25,022 nucleotides of DNA from CAYGZM01 sp964354365 (GTDB taxonomy: Bacteria; Planctomycetota; Phycisphaerae; Sedimentisphaerales; Anaerobacaceae), in assembly GCA_964354365.1 (NCBI GenBank), contig CAYGZM010000052.1:1-25022 (forward strand), read 5' to 3'. Made by a program: the position numbers and the translations under genes. The notes under the pieces were generated by a model. It made no database searches, had not been told where the DNA came from, and saw only the letters and a program-made list of their open reading frames with translations. Of this stretch, positions 5,877 through 13,120 are shown in pieces (positions within the stretch are counted from its first letter, which is position 1; every line of letters begins with the position of its first letter).

Positions 5877-8180
5877 TCATTCGGTGCTGTTTTCAGGGGA
5901 GGTTTTGCTTAGTTGTCTGTATAGTACAAGCCGTTCCTTGATTTCCTGCGCGAGAGACTCATCACCGGCAATTTGAGCGAGCTTGAGCGCCTTTTCTGCA
6001 GACGCAACGGCCTCGTGAAATCGCCGGGCGCCGGCGTAGTTCATTGCGAGCAAGTCATGCAGCGTCGCGGACGTGTCGATTTGCGGCTTCAAAGACACGG
6101 CTTTTGAGTACTGTGCAAGCGCCTGGTCCATTTCTCTCTGCGCAGCCAACACCGTCGCCAGGGTGTAGTGGGCCTCAGCATTGTTGGGGTCAAGGTTAAC
6201 GGCTGCCGACAAATACAAGGCGGCCCCCTTCGTATCTCCGTTGTAAAGCATCGCCTGTCCGAGGTTACGGTTCATATCTACAAGGTTGTATTGCTTATCA
6301 ATCCCTTGTGGCGTGCGCCGCAAAGCCTCCGTCAGATACCTGACGGCCTGGTCGAATTTACGCTGATGCAACAGGGCCATCCCAAGGTCATAGTGTGTGC
6401 GGGGGTCGTTGGGATCAATGCGCATAGCGCTGTAGTAATGCTCCATACCCTGCTTGTACATTCCCTTGGTGTTGTACAGCAGGAATCCCAGCCGGCGATG
6501 GGCCTCCGCGTTGTTCGGGTTTAGCTCCAGCGCGTTCGTGTATTCCTCTATGGCGTTGTCGGTGTCCCCGGCCCTGAAGAACTCATTGCCCGCTCTGACA
6601 AAAGAGTAATCGTCGAGGAATTCTCCGCGAATGTTCTTTATCACAAAGGGATCGGCATTGACAAACTCGGGGATGTTAGCGGCGCGATCCGGGGCGGTAA
6701 ACCGATCCAGCAGGACAGCAGGGCTGCTGCGTCCCTGTTCGTCGAGGTGGGTCAGGAAAAGCTGGGTGTAAGGCGAGTTGGCCTTCGAGCAGAAGACCAG
6801 CCATTTGCCGTTCGGCGACCAGCTGTGCCAGGAGTTCATTCGACTTGTGTTGGCGCGCAGTCTTTTCGGCTCGCCTCCCTCGGCGGGGATGATGTAAAGC
6901 TCGCTGTCCGGCTGAAGCAGCATATAGTTCTTCGCCTTGCAGAACACGATCCACTTTCCGTCCGGCGAGTACTTTGCAAAGAAATTGCTCATACCATTAT
7001 TGGATGCGCCCTCAAGCGGCTCGGCCTTGCCGCCCCTGCCATCATTAAAAGGCATCCTGTACAAATCGAACAAAAAGGGCTTTCCCTCTTCGGTGAATTC
7101 CCTGCACTCTTCGCGAGTAAGGAGCACTTTGCCCTGGCCTTCTGTCTGTTTGAGGTCGTAGGCCTCCGTCCTGGCAAAGACGAGGTATTTTCCGTCCGGG
7201 CTCCACGCCGGATTGCTCTGAACGTATTTTGGGTCGTCCGCTCCCGGCAACGACTGGAAAGTGCGCTTCTGCCTGTCATATACGCACAGGATGCCCTTGA
7301 CGGGGAAAAAGAGCTGCGAAAAGGCCAGGTCGGGCGTCGGCACGAACACCGATTTGTCTTTCACCGTGCTGACTACGAACCTGCCGTCCGGTGAGATCTG
7401 AGAAAGCAAGCCGAAAGTCTGTTCCCCATCTTCCTTCCTGTAGTCGTTCCAGGTGATGATGTCACTGGTGACCAAAACCATCTGCTCTGCGACGTTTGTG
7501 ATAACGTATGAGCCTTTGCTGTTGGCGTAATCGACGTCCATTGCGAGTGTTTCTGCGTTTTTGGAGAACGAGTGACAGTTTCCACACACAGGCATATTCT
7601 CAAGCACGATCGGGGGCTGCTGTGGCGAAGAAATCGCCCCAAAACGCCAGCGGATGCGGGATGGGTCTTTGACGGCATCAATGAAGGGCAGGTTCACCTC
7701 CCGATAGAATATCGGCGCGCCGACCTTGTCGGGCGATGTCTGGATGCGGACTTGATTTGCCGAGAGGATTTTTGGCGGCGCCTTGCGATTGACGCCCAGA
7801 ATCGTCACCTTTGCCTGCCCCTCCAGCGACCGCTGCTTTATGGTCTCCCATACCGCTGCTTCGGGCGTCCACTTAGCTTCGCGGGTGAGGAAATTGATGC
7901 GTCCTTCGCCGTCCTGGAATTCGATTGTAACGAGCCATCTGTCGCAGTCGGCGTTGTCGTCTTTCCAGCAAAACGTCGGGGGCACAATCTCCGGGGGGAA
8001 AAGCGTTTCATCGAGGGGATACGCAATCGTCAATCCGCCGTAGCTCGCCGATTCCTGATAGGCCGCCAGTATGTCCTCCACCCCAGGTTCAGGTGCGGAC
8101 AGAATGATTAGACATACGGCTGCGGCAGCAACAGCAGCTACGCTTAGTCCAATCACGAGATATCCAACCCATCTACACAT
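5877..8180 (-). CDS. Membrane-anchored PD40 beta-propeller with one CxxCH motif and C-terminal TPRs
   Basis: A 767-residue envelope protein. Residues about 5-29 form one hydrophobic segment (signal anchor). A beta-sandwich-like domain follows, with LFPPEIVPPTFCW. A single heme-c-type motif CGNCH is at residues 199-203. Then come PD40/TolB-like propeller blades marked by SPDGRFVVST, WSPDGKYLVF, YSPDGKWIVF and WSPNGKWLVF. From about residue 545 there are five or six TPR units (for example NAEAHRRLGFLLYNTKGMYK and DPRTHYDLGMALLHQRK). It is a paralogue of the neighbouring 8475-10055 protein, which lacks TPRs. The CxxCH may bind heme covalently, but no distal ligand can be identified by eye. ATG 8180 sits only 3 bp from a MITE end and has no Shine-Dalgarno site. 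The start is chosen because the hydrophobic anchor begins there. Confidence 0.85.
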   Translation of the reverse strand: MCRWVGYLVIGLSVAAVAAAAVCLIILSAPEPGVEDILAAYQESASYGGLTIAYPLDETLFPPEIVPPTFCWKDDNADCDRWLVTIEFQDGEGRINFLTREAKWTPEAAVWETIKQRSLEGQAKVTILGVNRKAPPKILSANQVRIQTSPDKVGAPIFYREVNLPFIDAVKDPSRIRWRFGAISSPQQPPIVLENMPVCGNCHSFSKNAETLAMDVDYANSKGSYVITNVAEQMVLVTSDIITWNDYRKEDGEQTFGLLSQISPDGRFVVSTVKDKSVFVPTPDLAFSQLFFPVKGILCVYDRQKRTFQSLPGADDPKYVQSNPAWSPDGKYLVFARTEAYDLKQTEGQGKVLLTREECREFTEEGKPFLFDLYRMPFNDGRGGKAEPLEGASNNGMSNFFAKYSPDGKWIVFCKAKNYMLLQPDSELYIIPAEGGEPKRLRANTSRMNSWHSWSPNGKWLVFCSKANSPYTQLFLTHLDEQGRSSPAVLLDRFTAPDRAANIPEFVNADPFVIKNIRGEFLDDYSFVRAGNEFFRAGDTDNAIEEYTNALELNPNNAEAHRRLGFLLYNTKGMYKQGMEHYYSAMRIDPNDPRTHYDLGMALLHQRKFDQAVRYLTEALRRTPQGIDKQYNLVDMNRNLGQAMLYNGDTKGAALYLSAAVNLDPNNAEAHYTLATVLAAQREMDQALAQYSKAVSLKPQIDTSATLHDLLAMNYAGARRFHEAVASAEKALKLAQIAGDESLAQEIKERLVLYRQLSKTSPENSTE

Positions 8181-8183
8181 AGC

Positions 8184-8311
8184 TACTACCGCGTTTCACA
8201 AGTACTGCGACTATAGCGTCATTTCGACCGAGCGAAGCGAGCGGAGAAATCTATTCAAACAGCCAAATTCCATTTGCCCTATAGTCGTCCCATTTATGAA
8301 ACGCGGTACTA
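8184..8311. mobile_element. 128-bp MITE-like element, family 1, copy 2
   Basis: Same length as the copy at 3061-3188 and identical to it except for one base (T instead of C at 8293). It has the same TACTACCGCGTTTCA terminal inverted repeats. It lies between two co-directional paralogous genes and ends 3 bp before the start codon of the TPR-bearing one, so the leader of that gene consists of MITE sequence. Confidence 0.88.
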
Positions 8312-8399
8312 CATACCACTCCAGGCGACCTCGGACTCACCTGAGTTGATAGGATTACAGTGAGCTGCCTTCTTGTCAATTGCTTTCCAAGATTCCCCG

Positions 8400-8427
8400 C
8401 TTGCCCGCCCAAGCACCGGCGGGCTTG
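8400..8427. repeat. GCCCGCC/GGCGGGC palindrome, copy 1
   Basis: The arms GCCCGCC and GGCGGGC surround CAAGCACC. Nearly the same 28-29 bp unit (CTTGCCCGCC start, GGCGGGCTTG end) recurs at 18952-18980, so it is a dispersed short palindrome. It lies 48 bp past the stop of the 8475-10055 gene and could also act as a transcript-end hairpin, but has no T-run. Confidence 0.5.
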
Positions 8428-8474
8428 CGGCGATTGCTCGGCGCTTGCGAGCGGAAACCAGGGCCATCGGCGTC

Positions 8475-10055
8475 CTATTCGCGCAACTGCATCCACGGCT
8501 CATCGTGGGTGGGAAGGGCGCCGGCCTTGGGCGTCGCCATGGTGATGGGGAAATCTATCGGTATTTTCCGGGAGCCCCGAACAACGCGCCCCAGCTTATC
8601 CTTTGTCACTTTGACAGGCTCGATAACAAGCTCAGGAACACTGTAAGTCCAAAGGTGCGAGTCATAGTGGGTCGGGTCCTTCTGCGGGACGAGCAGCGGC
8701 TTGTGGACGGCGCCTTCGCGGTCAACGTACGCCAGGTACGAACGCGTGAACATACCATTGCCCCTCTTGCTGCTGAAGGCAATCCATCGGCTGTTACTGG
8801 ACCAGCTGTGCCAGGATTCGCTCTGGTCGCTATTGATGCTTAGCCTGCGATACTTGTACTGGCCGTTTTCCCGGCCGGCCTTGAGGTCCATAATGTACAG
8901 GTCGCTGCTGGACCGGTAAACCGGGAAGCAGCCATAGTCGCACATACAGAACAACAGCCATCGGCCGTCGGGACTGATGCGCGGCAACAGGATGGACAAG
9001 CCCGTGTCTCCGGCTGAAAGGACGGTTTCGACCTCGCCCCACTCGTCGCGGTCAACGTCGTAGGCTATTCGGACGAGGTCGTATTTTATTTGGTCGTACT
9101 GCTGAGGGATCACGTCGTAAACCGACCACGACAAAGGCGCGCTGCAGAAATACAGGTAACGGCCGTCCGGCGACCAGGTCGGGTAGGTTTCGAGGCGATC
9201 CTTCTGGGCGAGGGCCGGCGCGGTCTTCGCTGTTTTGCTGTCGATGAGATAGTATGCGATCAGGGAATTGAGGTCGAGCACGTCACGAACCTCGCGTTCG
9301 GCTGAATGAAAGAACTGCACCACTTGGTTGACCGAGTACGCAGCGACGCGCCCGCTCGGGTGCCAGGCGGTGTATCCAAATTTCGTCCCGATTTTTTCGA
9401 CCTTGCCGTTCTGAGCAAGCAAAGCGGAGCTGCCGTATTCCGAGCTTCGGATGCCGATTAACATTTTATCGGTCCGGTTGTTACAGAAGGCATGGCAGTT
9501 AAGACACCCCTCTGCGAAGTATGTGTTGTCCAGCACAGGCGATTCGTCGAAGCTGCGCAGGCTGCGCTGATAAATGCCCATTCTCTTCCAGGCGCCGTAT
9601 GCCGGATGAATTTTCCTGTAAACGAGGTAGTCGTCAATCGGCTCCTCGGCGATTGTATTTGCGACGGTGTCAAAACGGCTCCACCGGCCCGCTTTGTCTC
9701 TGACGGAAACATCGAAATGAAGCTGTTGTCCGGCGTTTACATTCAGCAGCCGGCGCCACGCGCGCTGAGGAATCACAATTTTTGGCGAGCGGCCGCCGGC
9801 TTCAATCTGAGACCCTTGCTGCGAGTATATTTTGACGTAGTATTGTGAGCCGTCCTCCTGTATCAGAAAGTTCAAAGGCGCGATGTTCGCAGGGATGACC
9901 GTCCCGGAATAGTCGGGATGAATTTGTGGCGCTCGGCCAACGGGATGAATCTCGCCGCCCGGCTGGCTTATCCGATTGCCGCACAGCGTATAAATCAGCA
10001 CCCCGGCCGACAGTACTACAACAGGGACCAAAAAGTATCGATAGTGTTTCTTCAA
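8475..10055 (-). CDS. Membrane-anchored PD40 beta-propeller with one CxxCH motif
   Basis: A 526-residue envelope protein. It opens with an N-terminal anchor (YFLVPVVVLSAGVLIYTLCG) and a beta-sandwich-like domain with TVIPANIAPLNFLI, comparable to the matching part of the 5877-8180 protein. CLNCH follows at residues 184-188, the same relative place as in the paralogue. Propeller blades are marked by HPSGRVAAYS, WSPDGRYLYF, SPDGRWLLF and WSSNSRWIAF. Covalent heme attachment is possible but unproven. The start is TTG 10055, which overlaps the TGA stop of the DUF6057 gene in TTGA and has GGAG 7 bp upstream, so translation is probably coupled. The function is unknown. Similar PD40 proteins next to DUF6057 are known to me from Bacteroides-type genomes. 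Confidence 0.83.
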   Translation of the reverse strand: MKKHYRYFLVPVVVLSAGVLIYTLCGNRISQPGGEIHPVGRAPQIHPDYSGTVIPANIAPLNFLIQEDGSQYYVKIYSQQGSQIEAGGRSPKIVIPQRAWRRLLNVNAGQQLHFDVSVRDKAGRWSRFDTVANTIAEEPIDDYLVYRKIHPAYGAWKRMGIYQRSLRSFDESPVLDNTYFAEGCLNCHAFCNNRTDKMLIGIRSSEYGSSALLAQNGKVEKIGTKFGYTAWHPSGRVAAYSVNQVVQFFHSAEREVRDVLDLNSLIAYYLIDSKTAKTAPALAQKDRLETYPTWSPDGRYLYFCSAPLSWSVYDVIPQQYDQIKYDLVRIAYDVDRDEWGEVETVLSAGDTGLSILLPRISPDGRWLLFCMCDYGCFPVYRSSSDLYIMDLKAGRENGQYKYRRLSINSDQSESWHSWSSNSRWIAFSSKRGNGMFTRSYLAYVDREGAVHKPLLVPQKDPTHYDSHLWTYSVPELVIEPVKVTKDKLGRVVRGSRKIPIDFPITMATPKAGALPTHDEPWMQLRE

Positions 10056-12097
10056 TTCTTCACTCCGGAAAATCCGTAGAGATGGTAGAAGAAGTAGCTG
10101 CCGCCGTGGTTTTCCACCAGCTTGTGAATGGCCGCCTGCTTATTCTTGCCGTAACTGTTGAAGATTCCGCTGAAGCCCTCAATTTCCCGGCGTGCCTCCG
10201 GCCTGACCTCGTAGCCGTGCAGAAACACCGGCTCATTCCTGGCATAAGCATAAATGAGAACTGCTTCTTCATAGTGTCGAGGGAACTGAGAATAGCCGAG
10301 CTCTTTAAGACGTTCAATGTTTCCCACGAGCTTATCCAGCTGCTTCGTGAGCAGATACCACGACATCAGGTATTCGAGGGCCATCCTGTTTTTACTGTTC
10401 TCGCTTAACAAGGTCAGGAACATCTTCTCATTTGCAAAGACGACTGTGGGGTGGTCCTTTTTCAAGCGGATAGAGCGCAACTGCTGAATGTTCTCGTCCG
10501 TTGAGAGGTTGGGGTCGCTTTGCAGGCGAGTCAGGTAATCGCGGGCCCAGCCGGCGTCAAACAGGGTCTTGGCCAGTGCTCCGAGGTAAACCTTGGCGGC
10601 GCCGATATTGCCCTTGACCATGTTTATCAAAGCCAGGCGCTTTAGAATCAAAGGATGTTCGCCATAGACTTCCATACATTCAGTGAAGGCCTTTTGCGCC
10701 ATATTTATCAAACCGAGGTCGAGCTGGGTGTCAAATTTATGCCAATATACGAGGACACGGTCTTCGCCGGTCAGGAGCAGGGCATCCGGATGCTGCGGGT
10801 AGGCGAACATTTCGGAGCCAAGCCGGCCGGTATGATATAAGGCCCGGTTCACGGCGTTGATCACAAAGTAGCTGGTTGACCGGTGGCCGGCGGCCTCGAG
10901 CGCCTCGGGCCACATCCTGCGACAGGTATAATAATGAACTTTGAGCATAGTCCTTCGCTCGCTGTTGTGGCAGAAGAATGCGGCGGCGCCTGCAATTCCA
11001 AATATGACGAGTGATTCAACAAACCACTTGAATGCGCCCGAGCGGGCTTGCCACGAGAGCACGGCGGCGAACGGATTGAAGGATTTACGGCTCGTCTTTG
11101 CCTTTGGCTTTTTGCCGGGTTTGGGCTTCGCGGCTTTTTCTACGTGGTGCGCTCGGCCCGTGAACAGCCGCCAAAGGCCCACTGCAAAGACGCCCACACA
11201 GACAACCACATACAGTGCGTATGTCGCCGTCGCCGGTGTCGTGCGGGCACTAAAGAGGTCTATCTTCCACGAAGACGGCAGTGACTCGGTAAATGCCTTG
11301 TTGAGAGAGACGCCGAAGATGAGCACTCCCTCGATGTACGGGATTGCAGCGGCGGACAGCAGATACAGGCCGGCAAGGCGACGACGCCCGGCAAGCAGCT
11401 CGCGAACCGCACAAAGCACCGCGAACAGCGGATAGGCGGCGCCGGCTATGTAGTACAAAACTACAGACAGAACGAGAAAAAGCGCAATAGCGCAGAAGCT
11501 GCGCGCCAGGGGATTATCGTCGCCGTGTTGCTCCTGAGCTGCTGCTGGGTTTTGCGGCGGCGTAAGCCTGAGATACAGGCATACAAAGAGCAATGCCGCC
11601 GATATGGTGGTTGTGGCGGCGAATTGGTACGTGTATTGAGAGCATATAACAAGCAGCAGAATCGGGATGATGAAACGAAGCAGGTGAAGCGACGATGCGT
11701 TTATGGCTCTGAGGAAACAGCCGGTGCACAGCCAGATTAGCCACGCCTGGAGTGTAGCGACGAGCGCCGCGGACCAGGAGTAATAGAAAAATTGGGCCAG
11801 AAACGCCGCGAGGTACTCGGCAGGTCCGCCCGGGTACAGTGTGAAACCGCGAAAGAATTCCCAGCCCCGGAAGAATACGGGAAATTCCGTAATCATTCCG
11901 GCGCTGTAATAAACGAGGCGCAGGTCAACATAGAGCCAGAGGTATAGATAGAACAGGACAAAAAAGGCCAGGCTTTGGATTGCCCTGCCAAGCTCCTGAC
12001 CCCCGCACCAATCTGCTTGCGAACTGCGGCACCGCGTTCGTTGTTCGTTGGTCATTGTTCGCTGTTCGTTGGTCATTGTTCGTTGTTCGTTGGTCAT
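10052..12097 (-). CDS. DUF6057 family polytopic membrane protein
   Basis: From ATG 12097 the product is about 681 residues. It begins with a low-complexity MTNEQRT repeat. The conserved part starts at SLAFFVLFYLYLWLY and continues with LVYYSAGMITEFPVFF and LYPGGPAEYLAAFLAQFFYY, which I recognise as the DUF6057 signature. The N-terminal two thirds hold about ten hydrophobic segments, with a Lys/Pro-rich loop (KPKPGKKPKAKTSRK) before the last one. The C-terminal third is soluble and helical, possibly TPR-like. Its role is unknown. It is coupled to the downstream PD40 gene by a TTGA overlap. The start is uncertain: a TTG at 12121 and ATGs at 12097, 12076 and 12055 are all in frame, and the three ATGs lie within a 21-bp tandem repeat. 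There is no Shine-Dalgarno site. Confidence 0.83.
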   Translation of the reverse strand: MTNEQRTMTNEQRTMTNEQRTRCRSSQADWCGGQELGRAIQSLAFFVLFYLYLWLYVDLRLVYYSAGMITEFPVFFRGWEFFRGFTLYPGGPAEYLAAFLAQFFYYSWSAALVATLQAWLIWLCTGCFLRAINASSLHLLRFIIPILLLVICSQYTYQFAATTTISAALLFVCLYLRLTPPQNPAAAQEQHGDDNPLARSFCAIALFLVLSVVLYYIAGAAYPLFAVLCAVRELLAGRRRLAGLYLLSAAAIPYIEGVLIFGVSLNKAFTESLPSSWKIDLFSARTTPATATYALYVVVCVGVFAVGLWRLFTGRAHHVEKAAKPKPGKKPKAKTSRKSFNPFAAVLSWQARSGAFKWFVESLVIFGIAGAAAFFCHNSERRTMLKVHYYTCRRMWPEALEAAGHRSTSYFVINAVNRALYHTGRLGSEMFAYPQHPDALLLTGEDRVLVYWHKFDTQLDLGLINMAQKAFTECMEVYGEHPLILKRLALINMVKGNIGAAKVYLGALAKTLFDAGWARDYLTRLQSDPNLSTDENIQQLRSIRLKKDHPTVVFANEKMFLTLLSENSKNRMALEYLMSWYLLTKQLDKLVGNIERLKELGYSQFPRHYEEAVLIYAYARNEPVFLHGYEVRPEARREIEGFSGIFNSYGKNKQAAIHKLVENHGGSYFFYHLYGFSGVKN
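10063..10066 (-). promoter_or_regulatory. Shine-Dalgarno GGAG deciding the TTG start of the PD40 gene
   Basis: The minus strand reads GGAG, 7 bp before the TTG at 10055. This supports the non-ATG start and coupling to the DUF6057 gene, within whose coding sequence the site lies. Confidence 0.65.
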
Positions 12098-12103
12098 TGT
12101 TCG
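12036..12103. repeat. 21-bp tandem repeat (about three copies) at the DUF6057 start
   Basis: About three units of GTTCGTTGGTCATTGTTCG-type sequence with a strict period of 21 bp. The CAT trinucleotides (ATG on the minus strand) recur at 12053, 12074 and 12095. In the DUF6057 frame each unit encodes the heptapeptide MTNEQRT. The period is a multiple of three, so gain or loss of units keeps the frame. Confidence 0.85.
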
Positions 12104-12149
12104 TCGATGAACTATGAACAAACAACTATCAACTCATCCGAGGCATTTT

Positions 12150-12863
12150 CTACTTTGCGGCCTCTATTGCATCGGAAAGACTGAGCACACCTTCGTACAG
12201 GCTTCTGCCTACTATTGCGGCGTGAGCGCCTAATTCGACGAGGTCTTTGACGTCCGCTATCCGGCTTACGCCGCCGGAAGCCACCACCGGGACATCAACC
12301 GCGTCAATTAGCGCCTTCGTTCTTTCGAGGTTCGGGCCTGCCATCATTCCGTCTTTCGAGATGTCGGTATAGATTATGGCGGCGAGCGGCAGCTTTGCGG
12401 CTTCGGCGGCAAATTCGAGCAGGCCCTTTGGCCCATCCTGTGTCCAGCCGTGTGTGGAGACTGTCGAGCCTCGTGCGTCGAGGCCAAGTGCAATCCTGCC
12501 GCTGAACTTCTCGGCCATCTGTCCGAACCACTCGAAGGCGCTGACGGCCTTGGTGCCTACTATTGCCCGCTCGACGCCTATATCGAGCAATTGCTTTATG
12601 GAGGCTTCGTCGCGCAATCCGCCGCCGACCTCAATTTTGAAAAGTCCAAGATCGGCTATTGCGGATATGACATCGGTGTTGACCGGCCTGCCGAGCCTGG
12701 CCCCGTCCAGGTCTATTATGTGCAGCCATTGTGCCCCGGCTGCGCTGAACTGCCCGGCCTGCTTCACAGGGTCATCCTCGTAGTTCATCTGGCGGTGATA
12801 GTCGCCCTGAATGAGCCTGACGCATTTTCCATCTCGCAGGTCGATTGCGGGTATTATGTACAT
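12150..12863 (-). CDS. hisA: Phosphoribosylformimino-AICAR ribotide isomerase HisA
   Basis: HisA is the TIM-barrel isomerase of histidine biosynthesis. It converts ProFAR to PRFAR by an Amadori rearrangement in the cytoplasm. From ATG 12863 the product has 237 residues, normal for the family. It opens with MYIIPAIDL, placing the catalytic Asp at position 8. The second catalytic Asp lies in YTDISKDGMM. Phosphate-binding loops are visible as EVGGGLRDE and VASGGVSR. An ATG at 12881 and a TTG at 12893 are also in frame. A GGGAG lies only 2 bp from ATG 12881, so I prefer 12863 by homology. No other his gene is present. It is the first gene of the minus-strand row leading to DUF6057, 53 bp ahead of that start, with no evident functional link. 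Confidence 0.95.
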   Translation of the reverse strand: MYIIPAIDLRDGKCVRLIQGDYHRQMNYEDDPVKQAGQFSAAGAQWLHIIDLDGARLGRPVNTDVISAIADLGLFKIEVGGGLRDEASIKQLLDIGVERAIVGTKAVSAFEWFGQMAEKFSGRIALGLDARGSTVSTHGWTQDGPKGLLEFAAEAAKLPLAAIIYTDISKDGMMAGPNLERTKALIDAVDVPVVASGGVSRIADVKDLVELGAHAAIVGRSLYEGVLSLSDAIEAAK

Positions 12864-12920
12864 ATATTGCTTTATCGGCATAACTCCCGGCAAATATTAA
12901 CTCTCGGTTCCACATCGTGT

Positions 12921-13002
12921 GGCAGCCTCAAATCCTAAGGATTTGGGGATGGTTGCACCGCTCTCGGAGCTTTGCCATCCCCAAGCTGCGCTTGAGGCTG
13001 CC
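12921..13002. repeat. Long imperfect hairpin between hisA and the nucleoside operon
   Basis: GGCAGCCTCAA at 12921-12931 pairs with TTGAGGCTGCC at 12992-13002, and GGGGATGG pairs with CCATCCCC further in. The bases between the paired blocks are mismatched, giving a stem of about 30 bp around a loop of about 22 nt. It looks like a dispersed palindromic element, or an RNA hairpin in the shared leader of the two divergent units. The gap contains no other gene. Confidence 0.65.
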
Positions 13003-13120
13003 CCCCCCGCAAGCAGATTGGTGCGCGCCGAGAAAATCAGCTTGCTTTGCCGGGAGCCGACGTTACATTATATCTGTTAATAGTTCATTGTATGGTCTTT
13101 TGAAATTTGGAGGCTGAAGT

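Noticed and set aside
12036..12103. CRISPR array
   Set aside because: The 21-bp units are tandem without spacers.
11925..12125. Small minus-strand frame with an NNDQRT-type repeat
   Set aside because: It is the 21-bp repeat read in another frame, overlapping the start of the DUF6057 gene.
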